Below, piece by piece: positions 45,525 to 56,494 of a stretch of DNA of 64,000 nucleotides. Numbering within the stretch: position 1 is the stretch's first letter; the number at the start of each line of letters is the position of its first letter. The position numbers and the translations under genes were made by a program. This DNA is from Stenotrophomonas ginsengisoli (GTDB lineage Bacteria > Pseudomonadota > Gammaproteobacteria > Xanthomonadales > Xanthomonadaceae): contig NZ_LDJM01000006.1 of NCBI RefSeq assembly GCF_001431485.1, forward strand, positions 44,544 through 108,543, given 5' to 3'. The notes under the pieces are model-generated. The model ran no database searches and had not been told where the DNA came from. It saw only the letters and a list, made by a program, of their open reading frames with translations.

Positions 45525-45842
45525 TCAGTCGGCGCTGTCGCGCAGGCTGGTGCCGTCATGGCTCTGGCTCTTTTCCTTGTGCTTGAGCAGCAGGCGGTCC
45601 AGCTTGTCGGCAAGGATGTCGATGGCCGCGTACATGGTCGGCGCGGAGGCATCGGCGTGCAGGGTCCGGCCCGGCAGGTTGACCGTGGCAATGGCCTGGT
45701 GGTCCGGCTTGTTGATCGAAAGTTGCGTGCGCACTTCGCAGTGGTGGCTGAAGTGGCGGGCCAGGCGCTGGAACTTGGTTTCCACGTATTCACGCAATGC
45801 CGGGGTGATTTCCAGCTGCTGGCCATAGGTTTCGATTTGCAT
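45525..45842 (-). CDS. hpf: Ribosome hibernation promoting factor
   Basis: Binds 30S subunits in stationary phase. The 105 residues start MQIETYGQQLEITPALREYV and include the dsRBD-like sheet (VRTQLSINKPDHQAIATVNLPG, TLHADASAPTMYAAIDILADKL). It is the short form, as expected beside rpoN. Confidence 0.93.
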   Translation of the reverse strand: MQIETYGQQLEITPALREYVETKFQRLARHFSHHCEVRTQLSINKPDHQAIATVNLPGRTLHADASAPTMYAAIDILADKLDRLLLKHKEKSQSHDGTSLRDSAD

Positions 45843-45900
45843 CGCTTGCCTCCTGATTGGATCGGATGGACGCATGAACCTGCCACCGTTGCCCGGGACG

Positions 45901-47349
45901 TCAGCCGATGCGTACACGCTCGTGCGACGGCGGGATGTTCATGGCTTCACGATACTTGGCAACCGTGCGCCGCGCCACCGTCATCCCGGATTGTTTTAGA
46001 AGCTCTGTCAATTTGGCGTCGGATAAAGGTTTACGCGGGTTTTCTGCTTCGATCAGCCGGGCCAGCGTGGCCTGGATGGCGCTGCTGGCCGTCTCTTCGC
46101 CGTTGCCGGTGTCCATGCCGCTGCTGAAGAACTCGCGCAGGGCCACGGTGCCGCGCGGAGTGCGCACATACTTGCCGGCGATGGCGCGGGAGATGGTGGA
46201 TTCGTGCAGTTCCAGTTCGCTGGCCATCTCGCGCAGGGTCAACGGGCGCAGTGCCTGACGGCCGTATTCCAGATAGGCAGCCTGGTGTACGAGCAGGGCG
46301 CGGCTGATCCGCAGCAGGGTCTGGCCACGTTGCTGCAGGCCACGGATCAACCAGCGTGCCTGTTGCAGGTGGCTGCGCAGGTAACTGCTGTCGCTGTCGC
46401 TGCAGTGGCCCAACAGCTGGGCGTAGCCATGGTGGATGACCACCGGCGGCCCGCTGTGGCCGGCCAGTGCGGCCTGCCAGCGGCCACGCTGGCGCCAGAT
46501 CACCACATCCGGGATCACCCAGCTGCTGGTGTCGGCCTGGCCGACCAGGCGGCCAGGGCGCGGCTCGAGTTGGCGCAGCAGGTCCACCGCGGCCTGCATG
46601 GCGGCCACGGGCTGGCGCATTTCCCGGGCCAGCCCGTCGATGCCGGCACGCGGCAGGCGGGGCAGGGAGGTATGCGCCACCTGCAGGGCCAGCTCATGCC
46701 CGGGCAGGGAAGGCGGCAGCAGCCGCAGTTGCAGGGTCAGGCATTCGCCCAGGTCGCGGGCGCCCACCCCGGTTGGCTCAAGCCCTTGCACGTGGCGCAG
46801 CACGGCGAGGATTTCATCCTCGCTGGCCAGCAGTTCCGGCTGCAGGGCCTGGGCAATGGCGGGCAGCGGTTCGCGCAGGTAGCCATCGCTGTCGATGGCA
46901 TCAATCAGGGCCAGGCCGATGTTGCGGTCGCGCTGGCTCAGCTTGAGCAGCTGGAACTGCGCCCGCAGGTGGTCGCCCAGGTCCTGGTCGCTGCCACCCA
47001 GCTTCAGTGCCGGCGGTTCGTAATCGCTGTCGCCGTCATGACGGCTGCCAGTCGCCCACGGGCCCTGGTCCGGGACCCAGTCCTGGCCATCGCTGTGCTC
47101 GTTGTCGGGCGCGGTGTCATTGCCGTTGGCCGCCGGTTCGCTGCTTTGTGCAGGGGCTGCATCGACACCGGGTTGCTCATTGCCCTGATGGGCTTCTTCG
47201 GCCCATTCCAGCAATGGATTGGAGGCCACGGCCTGGGCCAGCTCCAGTTCCAGCTCGGTCGCGGACAGCTGCAGCAGGCGCAAGGCCTGTTGCAGTTGAG
47301 GGGTCAGCGTCTGTTGCTGGCTGAGGGTGGTGTTGAGCCGGGTTTTCAT
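45901..47349 (-). CDS. rpoN: RNA polymerase sigma-54 factor
   Basis: Alternative sigma factor for -24/-12 promoters. The 482 residues start MKTRLNTTLSQQQTLTPQLQQALRL, the activator-interacting region I. An acidic, low-complexity region II spans about 55-120. The core-binding domain and the HTH (LTLREMASELELHESTISRAI) follow, and the RpoN box is ARRTVAKYREAMNIP. It may control flagella or pili in this group. Confidence 0.94.
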   Translation of the reverse strand: MKTRLNTTLSQQQTLTPQLQQALRLLQLSATELELELAQAVASNPLLEWAEEAHQGNEQPGVDAAPAQSSEPAANGNDTAPDNEHSDGQDWVPDQGPWATGSRHDGDSDYEPPALKLGGSDQDLGDHLRAQFQLLKLSQRDRNIGLALIDAIDSDGYLREPLPAIAQALQPELLASEDEILAVLRHVQGLEPTGVGARDLGECLTLQLRLLPPSLPGHELALQVAHTSLPRLPRAGIDGLAREMRQPVAAMQAAVDLLRQLEPRPGRLVGQADTSSWVIPDVVIWRQRGRWQAALAGHSGPPVVIHHGYAQLLGHCSDSDSSYLRSHLQQARWLIRGLQQRGQTLLRISRALLVHQAAYLEYGRQALRPLTLREMASELELHESTISRAIAGKYVRTPRGTVALREFFSSGMDTGNGEETASSAIQATLARLIEAENPRKPLSDAKLTELLKQSGMTVARRTVAKYREAMNIPPSHERVRIG

Positions 47350-47385
47350 TGCCTCCCCATGCACCGCGCCAAGCCGGCCGCCGGT

Positions 47386-48105
47386 TTACAGCTTGAAGGT
47401 ATCGCCCAGATAGACGCGACGTACGTCCGGGTTGTCCAGGATCTGTTCGGGGCTCCCCTGTGCCAACACCCCGCCTTCGGCAAGGATATAGGCGCGGTCG
47501 CAGATTCCCAAGGTCTCGCGCACGTTGTGGTCGGTGATCAACACGCCGATGCCACGGTTTTTCAGGTGGGTGACGATGCGCTGGATGTCGCCCACCGAGA
47601 TCGGGTCGACGCCGGCAAAGGGCTCATCGAGCAGGATCAGGCGCGGTTTGGCAGCCAACGCGCGGGCAATTTCCACCCGGCGGCGTTCACCACCGGAGAG
47701 GCTGGCGCCGGCTTGATCGGCCACATGGCTGATCTGCAGCTCTTCCATCAAGGAGGCCAGTTCGCGCGCGCGTCCGGCCTCGTCCAGGTCCTGGCGCAGC
47801 TCCAGCACCAGGGCGATGTTGTCGGCCACGCTGAGCTTGCGGAACACCGAAGGTTCCTGCGGCAGGTAGCCGACACCGAGCTTGGCGCGCTCGTACATGG
47901 GCTCGTTGGTGATGTCGCGGCCATCCAGTTCGATGCGCCCCGAATCGGCGGCGACCAGGCCGACGATCATGTAGAAACAGGTGGTCTTGCCGGCACCGTT
48001 GGGGCCGAGCAGGCCGACCACCTCGCCGGCATCGAGCTGCAGGCCGAACGAACGCACCACTTCGCGCTGCTTGTAGCGCTTGGCCAGGCCCTGGGCAACG
48101 AGCAT
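47386..48105 (-). CDS. lptB: LPS export ABC transporter ATPase LptB
   Basis: Powers extraction of LPS from the inner membrane with LptFG. The 239 residues have Walker [17 protein letters not shown], signature [16 protein letters not shown], Walker [14 protein letters not shown] and the H-loop ITDHNV. It overlaps the lptA stop by one base. Confidence 0.95.
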   Translation of the reverse strand: MLVAQGLAKRYKQREVVRSFGLQLDAGEVVGLLGPNGAGKTTCFYMIVGLVAADSGRIELDGRDITNEPMYERAKLGVGYLPQEPSVFRKLSVADNIALVLELRQDLDEAGRARELASLMEELQISHVADQAGASLSGGERRRVEIARALAAKPRLILLDEPFAGVDPISVGDIQRIVTHLKNRGIGVLITDHNVRETLGICDRAYILAEGGVLAQGSPEQILDNPDVRRVYLGDTFKL

Positions 48106-48614
48106 TACTTGGTCTCCGTGGCGGCACGCGCCTTGGGCTGCAGCACGGTACGCACACGGCTGCCGTCGCCGCCGCTGTTCATGTTGCCGGTGGCCATGTT
48201 GTAGGTCATGCGTTGGCCGGCATTGGTGCCGCGCGGGCTCTCCACCTTGTAATTGCCGGTCAGCACGATGGTCTCGTTGCTGATGGTGTAGTCCATGGTG
48301 TTGGCGGTGGCGGTCATCGGCGTGCCGTCATCCATCTGCTGGCGCAGGGTGGCCTGGCGGCCGGTGAGGACGACACGGCTGGGCTCGCCGTTGCTGCGGT
48401 AGATCTCGGCACTGCTGGCCGTGATGTGCAGGGTGCCCTGCTCGATCACCACATTGCCGCTGAAGCGGCACTTGCCGTTTTCGTCGGCCAGGTTGCAGTC
48501 CGAGCTGTCGGCGTCCAGGCTCATCGGCTGGTTGCGGTCCGACGAGCGGGCCAGGGCCAGGCCGGGCAGCAGCAGGGCGATCAACGCAAACTTAGCGGGC
48601 AGCGGAAGGTTCAT
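48105..48614 (-). CDS. lptA: Periplasmic LPS bridge protein LptA
   Basis: Forms the beta-jellyroll bridge that carries LPS across the periplasm. The 169 residues have a signal peptide ([14 protein letters not shown]) and the OstA fold ([26 protein letters not shown]). The gene overlaps lptC by 23 bases. Confidence 0.92.
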   Translation of the reverse strand: MNLPLPAKFALIALLLPGLALARSSDRNQPMSLDADSSDCNLADENGKCRFSGNVVIEQGTLHITASSAEIYRSNGEPSRVVLTGRQATLRQQMDDGTPMTATANTMDYTISNETIVLTGNYKVESPRGTNAGQRMTYNMATGNMNSGGDGSRVRTVLQPKARAATETK

Positions 48615-49167
48615 AGCGTGTCTTGACCTGGGAAAGGAGGCTTAAGGTATTGGTGGTCGCATCCATGCGCATGCCGATACCGCGCTGGGTCAGCCCGGGC
48701 TGGGTCATCTCCACCGCATCGGCGGTTTCGGCCAGGCTGCGTTGCGGGTAGACGGTGAGGGTATCGCTACGGAAGGTGGTCGGGGTGATGGCCGCATCCT
48801 GGGGACTGTCGCCCTTGACCCCGCCACGCAGGATCATCTGCTCCCCATCGGCGCTGACCCAGCCGGTGGCCGAGGCCAGTTGCCAGTGCTTGCCGGCGCT
48901 GTCAGGCAGCAGGAACAGTGGACGGGTGATGTCCAGGGTCTGGTCACTGCTGTTGCGGGTCAGCAGTGGTGCACGCAGGGTCACCGATTCCTTGCCTTCG
49001 GCATCCAGAGCCACGATCTGGAAATCATGCAGCACATAATCGTTGCCCGCTTCGGTCTCGCTGGTGGTGGCCTGTTGGCGGTTGTCCCACGCCTGCCAGC
49101 CCAGCCACAGGGTGGCCAGCACCAGGACCGGGATGATGAAGTGGCGCTTGCTCACGGTCAGGCTCAT
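48592..49167 (-). CDS. lptC: LPS export protein LptC
   Basis: Bitopic inner-membrane protein that hands LPS from LptBFG to LptA. The 191 residues start MSLTVSKRHFIIPVLVLATL with one membrane helix, then a periplasmic jellyroll with YVLHDFQIVALDAEGKES. The start at 49167 overlaps kdsC by four bases. Confidence 0.91.
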   Translation of the reverse strand: MSLTVSKRHFIIPVLVLATLWLGWQAWDNRQQATTSETEAGNDYVLHDFQIVALDAEGKESVTLRAPLLTRNSSDQTLDITRPLFLLPDSAGKHWQLASATGWVSADGEQMILRGGVKGDSPQDAAITPTTFRSDTLTVYPQRSLAETADAVEMTQPGLTQRGIGMRMDATTNTLSLLSQVKTRYEPSAAR

Positions 49168-49742
49168 GGCTGCACTCCGGCCAGTACGTCTTCCAGGTGA
49201 CCGCCGGCGGCCAGCAGCACATCGCACAGCTGGCGGGCCGCGCCGCGTCCGCCACCGGCAGGGGTCTGCCAGTGCACGCTCTGCGCCACCCACGGGTGCG
49301 CGTCGGCCGGCGCCACGGCCAGGCCAACCACGCGCAGGCAGGTGATGTCGGGCAGGTCATCGCCGATGAAGGCCACCTGGTCCAGGGCGATGCCTTCGCG
49401 CTGGCACAGCTGGTTGAGCAGGGCCAGCTTGTCGCGCACGCCGACATGGGTTTGGATCTTCAGGTCAGCACCACGCCGGGCTGCGGAGGCACTGTCGCGC
49501 GCGGTGATGATCACCGGCACGATGCCGTGGCGCTGGATCAGCTTCAGGCCCAGCCCGTCCTGGACGAAGTACGCCTTGCTCTCGTTGCCGAGATGGTCGT
49601 AATACAGCTGTCCATCGGTCAGGGTGCCATCCACATCGAAGCAGGCCAGACGGATCCGGCTGGCGCGGGTGCGGACTTCGGCTGGCAGGGTGTCCAGCGG
49701 GTTGTAGGGCATCAGCGGCTCGGGTTGGGATGAATGGGGCAT
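49164..49742 (-). CDS. kdsC: Kdo-8-phosphate phosphatase
   Basis: Dephosphorylates Kdo-8-phosphate in the third step of Kdo synthesis. The HAD motif I is ACFDVDGTLTDGQLYY, motif II IITARDS and the late acidic pair FIGDDLPD. The 192 residues start at 49742 (MPHSSQPEPL); ATG 49712 is a possible shorter start. It feeds the lpt genes it is fused with in operon. Confidence 0.92.
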   Translation of the reverse strand: MPHSSQPEPLMPYNPLDTLPAEVRTRASRIRLACFDVDGTLTDGQLYYDHLGNESKAYFVQDGLGLKLIQRHGIVPVIITARDSASAARRGADLKIQTHVGVRDKLALLNQLCQREGIALDQVAFIGDDLPDITCLRVVGLAVAPADAHPWVAQSVHWQTPAGGGRGAARQLCDVLLAAGGHLEDVLAGVQP

Positions 49743-49750
49743 GGTTCCGG

Positions 49751-50752
49751 TTAAACCACGCGTGCGCGCAACAGGTCATGAATGTTCAGGGCACCCACCG
49801 GGCGATGCTCGGCGTCGACCACGATCAGGCCGTTGATCTTGTGGGTTTCCATCAGCCGGGCCGCTTCCACGGCCAGGCGGTCAGCACTGATCGTACGCGG
49901 GTTGGGGGTCATGACCTCGGCAATGCGCGCGCTGCGCACGTCGATGTCGGTATCCAGCGCACGGCGCAGGTCGCCATCGGTGAACAGGCCGGCCAGGCGG
50001 CCGGCGGCATCCACCACACAGGTCATGCCCAGGCGCTTGCGGCTCATTTCCATCAGTGCCTGGCTCAGCGACGCGTCGGCATCCACGCAGGGCAGCTCCT
50101 CGCCGCTGTGCATGACATCGGTGATGTGCAGCAGCAGACGCCGTCCGAGGCTGCCGGCCGGATGCGAGCGGGCGAAATCATCGGCGGTGAAACCACGTGC
50201 CTCCAGCAGGGCCACGGCCAGGGCATCACCCATGGCGATGGAGGCGGTGGTGCTGGAGGTCGGGGCCAGATGCAGCGGGCAGGCTTCCTCGGGCACGCTG
50301 ACATCCAGATGGACCTCGGCGGCCTTGGCCAGGCTGGACTGTTCGCGCCCGGTCATGGCGATCAGGATGTTGCCCTGGCGCTTGAGCACCGGCAGCAGCA
50401 TCAGGATTTCGTCGGATTCGCCCGAATAGGACAGCGCCAGGACCACGTCGCCCTCGGTGATCATGCCCAGGTCGCCATGCCCGGCTTCGCCGGGATGGAC
50501 GAAGAAGGCCGGGGTGCCGGTGGAGGCGAGGGTGGCGGCGATCTTGCGCGCCACGTGGCCGCTCTTGCCCATGCCGATGGTGACCACGCGGCCGGAGGAG
50601 GCCAGGATGTGCCGGCAGGCGGCCGCGAAGGGCTCGCCCAGGCGGGCAGCCACGGCGGCCAACGCGCCTTGCTCGATGGCAAATACGCGTTGTCCGCTAT
50701 CCACCAGCGACTGGGCTGCCAAAGTGGTGTGATTCAGGGACGGGACGGTCAT
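49751..50752 (-). CDS. kdsD: Arabinose-5-phosphate isomerase
   Basis: Makes D-arabinose-5-phosphate from ribulose-5-phosphate, first step of Kdo synthesis. The 333 residues have a SIS domain (TIGMGKSGHVARKIAATLASTG, ALSYSGESDE) and two CBS domains ending SIHDLL-like (GALNIHDLLRARV). It is the first gene of the kdsDC-lpt operon. Confidence 0.94.
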   Translation of the reverse strand: MTVPSLNHTTLAAQSLVDSGQRVFAIEQGALAAVAARLGEPFAAACRHILASSGRVVTIGMGKSGHVARKIAATLASTGTPAFFVHPGEAGHGDLGMITEGDVVLALSYSGESDEILMLLPVLKRQGNILIAMTGREQSSLAKAAEVHLDVSVPEEACPLHLAPTSSTTASIAMGDALAVALLEARGFTADDFARSHPAGSLGRRLLLHITDVMHSGEELPCVDADASLSQALMEMSRKRLGMTCVVDAAGRLAGLFTDGDLRRALDTDIDVRSARIAEVMTPNPRTISADRLAVEAARLMETHKINGLIVVDAEHRPVGALNIHDLLRARVV

Positions 50753-50804
50753 GCTGACAGCGGCCGGAGAGTAGAATGGACAGCCATTTTATTAGGAAAG
50801 CCGC

Positions 50805-52343
<1,539 letters not shown>

Positions 52344-52344
<1 letters not shown>

Positions 52345-52646
52345 TGTTGCGCCGCGCTCCGTTCAGTCCGCGCCGCCGGGCCTTGCTGGCCCTGGTGGTG
52401 CTGGTGCTGGCCTGGCTGGGTTGGTCGTGGTGGGCCGGGATGGCCATCACCGCCGGCCTGGACCGTGCCCAGATGGACTGGGATGGTGACGGCGTCACTA
52501 CCCAGGCCGAGCTGTGGCAGGCGGTGCATGCCGTACGTGTGGTCAAGACCGAGGACGGCAACCGTCATTGCCAGCAGTTCAGCTGGACCGCCGATGACGA
52601 GGTGATCCGGGTCGATTGCAGCACTGTACTGCAGGCCGCACCGTAA
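52344..52646 (+). CDS. Small EF-hand protein with N-terminal membrane helix
   Basis: A 100-residue protein. A basic start (MLRRAPFSPRRR) and one membrane helix (ALLALVVLVLAWLGWSWW) are followed by DRAQMDWDGDGVTTQAELW, a canonical EF-hand calcium loop D-x-D-x-D-G-V-x-x-x-x-E. Two cysteines (HCQQ, VDCS) could form a disulphide. Topology puts the EF-hand probably in the periplasm. Tight overlap with murA (TGATG) implies co-translation. No known family name is assigned. Confidence 0.72.
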
Positions 52647-52678
52647 TCCACCCGTCCGCTGCCCGTCGCGTGGAAAGC

Positions 52679-52707
52679 AAAAGCCCCCTCATGGAGGGGG
52701 CTTTTTT
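52679..52707. terminator. Terminator after murA operon
   Basis: AAAAGCCCCCTC, loop ATG, GAGGGGGCTTTTTT. It can also serve the convergent DUF3108 genes. Confidence 0.88.
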
Positions 52708-52732
52708 GTTGCCTGCCTGGGCAGGCTGGCGG

Positions 52733-53416
52733 TCAGTGCACGGCCTTGATGGTCAGGTCCAGCTCGTCGCGGCCGCCCTTGCGCTGCAGCAGGCGCAGCG
52801 GCACCGGATACTCCGAGGAGATCCAGGCGATCATCTCCTTGTCCCCGTCCACCCGTGATACACGGGTGACTTCAATGCTGCGGCCATCCAGCTGCAGGGT
52901 TTCCTTGCCGCCGACGGTGTAGCGCATCTGCTTGATCCGGCCTTCGTCGACCATGCGGTAGTTGAGCGGGCGGCCGGCCGCCAGGTCACGGGCAATGGCC
53001 AGGTTGATCAGCAGGGCATCCATGTCGCCGTCGCGCAGGGCCACCGGGCCGCGTCGGTCCGCGCGCAGGTCACCGCGCCAGGTGGCCTGGCGGTCGGCCC
53101 AGTCGTAGTCGGCTTGGATGTTGCGGCGCTTGATCAGCAGGTTGGCGGTGTCCTCGCTGCTGAGCGGGCGCAGGTGGCCGTTGTGCTCGTCAAACACCGT
53201 GCTCTGGCGCAGGTCAGCCATCTGGTTGCGCACCTGCAGGCTGTAACGCCAGCGGTTGCCTTGCTGGCGCTCCAGCTGCATCACGCCATCGGCCTGCAGG
53301 CCCATGTAGCTGGCGCGGTAATCGGCCTTGAACGGGGCAACCGCCAGCGCCGGCAGGCTGGCGGCTGCCAGCAGCAGGGCCACCAGGGGACGGGTGAAAC
53401 GGCCAAAGGTCGTCAT
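52733..53416 (-). CDS. DUF3108 periplasmic protein, copy 1
   Basis: A 227-residue exported protein. The signal peptide ends at ASLPALA, and the body is a beta-rich DUF3108 domain (FKADYRASYMGLQADGVMQL, VSRVDGDKEMIAWIS). The function of the family is unknown. It overlaps the upstream paralogue by four bases. Confidence 0.82.
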   Translation of the reverse strand: MTTFGRFTRPLVALLLAAASLPALAVAPFKADYRASYMGLQADGVMQLERQQGNRWRYSLQVRNQMADLRQSTVFDEHNGHLRPLSSEDTANLLIKRRNIQADYDWADRQATWRGDLRADRRGPVALRDGDMDALLINLAIARDLAAGRPLNYRMVDEGRIKQMRYTVGGKETLQLDGRSIEVTRVSRVDGDKEMIAWISSEYPVPLRLLQRKGGRDELDLTIKAVH

Positions 53417-54207
53417 TGTTGCTCTCCTTGATATTCGATCAGCTGCAGGTCGATGGTGTCCTCACCGTCCTCGCGCTGGGAAATGCGGATGGGAGTGGGC
53501 ACCCCGCTGGCCAGCCACAACACCATGGCATCGCCGGGGCTGCTGTTGCTGCGCTGCACGCGCAGGGCGTCGTAACTGAGTTCACTGACTTCGGTGATGG
53601 CGGTGGCGGCATCGGCCTGGTACTGATGCAGGCGTACCCGGCCGACATCGGCAAAGCGGTACTGCATGTGGGCTCCCGGGCTGGCATCGCGCATGATCGC
53701 CAGGTTGATCAGCAAGGCGCTCAGATCACCGGGTTGCAGGGCCACCGGGCTGCGCCGTTTCTTGTCGATGTCGCCTTGCCACTGGGCCGTGCCGGCGGCC
53801 CAGTCATAGCTGCCACGCACCTTCTTGCCCAGGAACAGGCCGCGGCGCTCGGTGAGCTGGGACAGCGGGCGGAACTGACCTTGGTGTTCCTCGAACACCG
53901 TGGTCTGCAGCAGGTTCAGGCCGAGCACGCCGGCAAAGCCCCGCTTGCCGCGCACTTCAAGGCTGACCTGCCAGCGGTTGTTGCCGACCCGTTGCAGGGC
54001 CAAGGTGGCATCGCCGGCCTGGCGTCCTTTGTAGAAAGCCTGATAAGTGCCCTGGAAGGGTGCCAGGCGGGTGATCGGCTGCCAGTCCGGTACCGGCTCC
54101 AACGCGGTGCTGGCCGCCGTTGCCGGCGTGGCGACAGGCGCGGCAGCCAAGGCAGGCCACAGCGGGAGGAGCAGGCAGGCGGTGAGCAGCAATCGGGACA
54201 GGGTCAT
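53413..54207 (-). CDS. DUF3108 periplasmic protein, copy 2
   Basis: A 264-residue exported paralogue of the previous gene. It has a signal peptide (LLLTACLLLPLWPALAAAP), a short Ala-rich linker and the same domain (FQGTYQAFYKGRQAGDATLAL, QGQFRPLSQLTERRGLF, IRISQREDGEDTIDLQLI). Matching blocks in both copies point to an old tandem duplication. purN lies upstream. Confidence 0.82.
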   Translation of the reverse strand: MTLSRLLLTACLLLPLWPALAAAPVATPATAASTALEPVPDWQPITRLAPFQGTYQAFYKGRQAGDATLALQRVGNNRWQVSLEVRGKRGFAGVLGLNLLQTTVFEEHQGQFRPLSQLTERRGLFLGKKVRGSYDWAAGTAQWQGDIDKKRRSPVALQPGDLSALLINLAIMRDASPGAHMQYRFADVGRVRLHQYQADAATAITEVSELSYDALRVQRSNSSPGDAMVLWLASGVPTPIRISQREDGEDTIDLQLIEYQGEQQ

Positions 54208-54241
54208 GGGCCAGCAATGAAGGATGAGTGCCGGCGGGGCG

Positions 54242-54895
54242 TCAGATGCCGTGCCGACCTGCGGAATCTAGGGTGAGGGGACTAAACAGGGTGTGACCAT
54301 CCAGTTGCAGCTTGCCGTCCTGTTCAGCCAGGCGCCCGCTGCACAGCAACTGCAGGCAGGCCACCAGCAAGGGGTGTTCGATGGCCAGCACGCGTTCGGC
54401 CAGGACCGCCGCGTCATCGCCGGGCAGGACCGGAACCCGGCTCTGCGCGATCACCGCGCCGGCGTCCAGCTCGGCGGTGACCAGGTGCACGCTGGCACCA
54501 TGCTCGGCGTCGCCGGCATCGATGGCCTGCTGGTGGGTATGCAGGCCCTTGTGCCGCGGCAGCAGGGACGGGTGGATGTTGATCATGCGCCCGGCAAAGC
54601 GCTGCACGATGCCCGCACCGAGGATGCGCATGTAACCGGCGCACAGAATCCAGTCCGGGGCGGTGGCGGCGATGGCATCGCCCAGCGCCTGCTCGTAATC
54701 GCTGCGGCTGGCAAAGTCACGTGGACGGGCCGACCAGCGCAACGGTGCCGCTACCCGCTGCAGGGCGGCGGCATCGGGTTTGTCGGAGAACACCCCGACC
54801 ACCTGGGCATCGAGCCGGCCGGCAGCGATGGCATCGAGCACGGCCTGCAGGTTGGAGCCTCGTCCGGAGGCCAGTACGGCAATGCGTGCGCTCAT
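54242..54895 (-). CDS. purN: Phosphoribosylglycinamide formyltransferase
   Basis: Formyl-THF-dependent third step of purine synthesis. The 217 residues start MSARIAVLASGRGSNLQAVLDAI and keep catalytic Asn/His in INIHPSLLP and the Asp loop in LVTAELDAGAVI. Upstream lie a small membrane protein and purM, the usual purMN pairing with one inserted gene. Confidence 0.94.
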   Translation of the reverse strand: MSARIAVLASGRGSNLQAVLDAIAAGRLDAQVVGVFSDKPDAAALQRVAAPLRWSARPRDFASRSDYEQALGDAIAATAPDWILCAGYMRILGAGIVQRFAGRMINIHPSLLPRHKGLHTHQQAIDAGDAEHGASVHLVTAELDAGAVIAQSRVPVLPGDDAAVLAERVLAIEHPLLVACLQLLCSGRLAEQDGKLQLDGHTLFSPLTLDSAGRHGI

Positions 54896-54899
54896 GGGA

Positions 54900-55331
54900 T
54901 CAGGAAACGAAGGCGTCCTTCACGCCCGGGCGCATCAGCACCACAATCGAGAAAATGCCCAGCACCGTGCCCAGCGGCATCATCATGCAGGCCAGGGCGG
55001 CCACCACCACACAGGCCGTGTGGCGTTGCCGGCGGGCCAGGTTGCGCCCGCTCCAGGCCAGGGCGGCGGCCAGCGCCAGCCCCAGGGTGATCATCACCAG
55101 GGCAATGACAATGAACAGCAGCCCGAACAGGCGGTCAGCCGCCTGCCCGCCATCGAGCAGGCCGGCCAGCATGCCCACGCCGATCAGCAGGTGGATCACC
55201 GGGAACAGCGCGAACAGGGCGGTGATGCCGGCCAGCACGTAGTGGCCGATCGACAGCAGGCGCAAGGCGTTGTCCTGCTGTGGATCGGTGGCCGCGGCGG
55301 GCGGCAGCTGCGGGGCCAGCGGCTCAGCCAA
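54900..55331 (-). CDS. Small membrane protein between purM and purN
   Basis: A predicted 143-residue protein with about three hydrophobic helices ([82 protein letters not shown]). No ATG occurs before the first helix, so I propose the TTG at 55331 (reading [10 protein letters not shown]), overlapping the purM stop by eight bases. Family not recognised. Its start is uncertain. Confidence 0.6.
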   Translation of the reverse strand: MAEPLAPQLPPAAATDPQQDNALRLLSIGHYVLAGITALFALFPVIHLLIGVGMLAGLLDGGQAADRLFGLLFIVIALVMITLGLALAAALAWSGRNLARRQRHTACVVVAALACMMMPLGTVLGIFSIVVLMRPGVKDAFVS

Positions 55332-56382
55332 TGTGCACGCGCTCGCTGCTGCCATTGGCGGCCACCACGCGGCCGATCTGGCGGTGGGCCAGGCCCAGGG
55401 CGTCGATGGCCGATTCCACCGCGCCGGCACGCGGCGCCGGGACGATCAGCACAAAGCCGATGCCGCAGTTGAAGGTGCGCCACATTTCCGCATCGGCCAC
55501 GTTGCCGGTCCGCTGCAGCCAGGCAAATACCGGCGGCAGCACGATGCTGGCCGCATCAATGGACAGGCCCAGACCGTCGGGCACCACGCGGATGATGTTT
55601 TCGGTCAGGCCGCCACCGGTGATGTGGGCCATGCCGTGGATGTCGGCGCGGTTGGAGGCCAGCAGCGACAGCACCGGCTTGACGTACAGGCGGGTGGGGG
55701 CCATCAGCGCGTCGACCAGGGCGGTGCCGTCTTCCAGCACCACGTCGGTCGGTGAACCGGCGCGCTCGTAGATCTTGCGGATCAGCGAATAACCGTTGGA
55801 GTGCGGGCCGGAGGAGGCAATGCCGATCAGCACGTCACCTTCGGCCACGCCGGAGCCGTCCAGCAGCTCGTCCTTTTCCACCGCCGCAACGGTGAAACCG
55901 GCCAGGTCGTATTCGCCCGGGGCATACATGTCCGGCATCTCGGCCGTCTCGCCACCGATCAGCGCACAACCGGACTGCACGCAGCCCTCGGCAATGCCGC
56001 CGACCACAGCCGCGGCCGTGTCGATGTCCAGCTTGCCGGTGGCGAAATAGTCCAGGAAGAACAGCGGTTCGGCACCCTGCACCAGCACGTCGTTGACGCA
56101 CATGGCCACCAGGTCGATACCGATGGTGTCGTGGCGGCCCAGCTGCTGGGCCAGCTTGAGCTTGGTGCCGACACCGTCGGTGCCGGAGACCAGCACCGGC
56201 TCACGGTACTTGCCGGACAGGTTGAACAGGGCGCCGAAGCCGCCCAGCCCTCCCATCACTTCCGGCCGGAAGCTGCGCTTGACCAGCGGTTTGATACGCT
56301 CCACCAGTTCATTGCCTGCGTCGATGTCGACACCGGCGTCACGGTAGGTCAGGGGAGAGTTGCTCGAAGTCGGACTGGTCAC
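55324..56382 (-). CDS. purM: Phosphoribosylformylglycinamidine cyclo-ligase
   Basis: Fifth step of purine synthesis (AIR synthetase). The 352 residues have [64 protein letters not shown] and [13 protein letters not shown] chose the GTG at 56382; a TTG at 56406 would add eight residues. It is divergent from the DUF2066 gene. Confidence 0.94.
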   Translation of the reverse strand: MTSPTSSNSPLTYRDAGVDIDAGNELVERIKPLVKRSFRPEVMGGLGGFGALFNLSGKYREPVLVSGTDGVGTKLKLAQQLGRHDTIGIDLVAMCVNDVLVQGAEPLFFLDYFATGKLDIDTAAAVVGGIAEGCVQSGCALIGGETAEMPDMYAPGEYDLAGFTVAAVEKDELLDGSGVAEGDVLIGIASSGPHSNGYSLIRKIYERAGSPTDVVLEDGTALVDALMAPTRLYVKPVLSLLASNRADIHGMAHITGGGLTENIIRVVPDGLGLSIDAASIVLPPVFAWLQRTGNVADAEMWRTFNCGIGFVLIVPAPRAGAVESAIDALGLAHRQIGRVVAANGSSERVHIG

Positions 56383-56494
56383 GGCGGCCACACGGTCAGA
56401 GAACAATCCGTCAATTTTAGCAGGCTTCCATTGGCGAGCTGGCCGCCTTCAGGCCACAATTCACTCCTACCGACCCAAGAATGAAGCGGAATTG

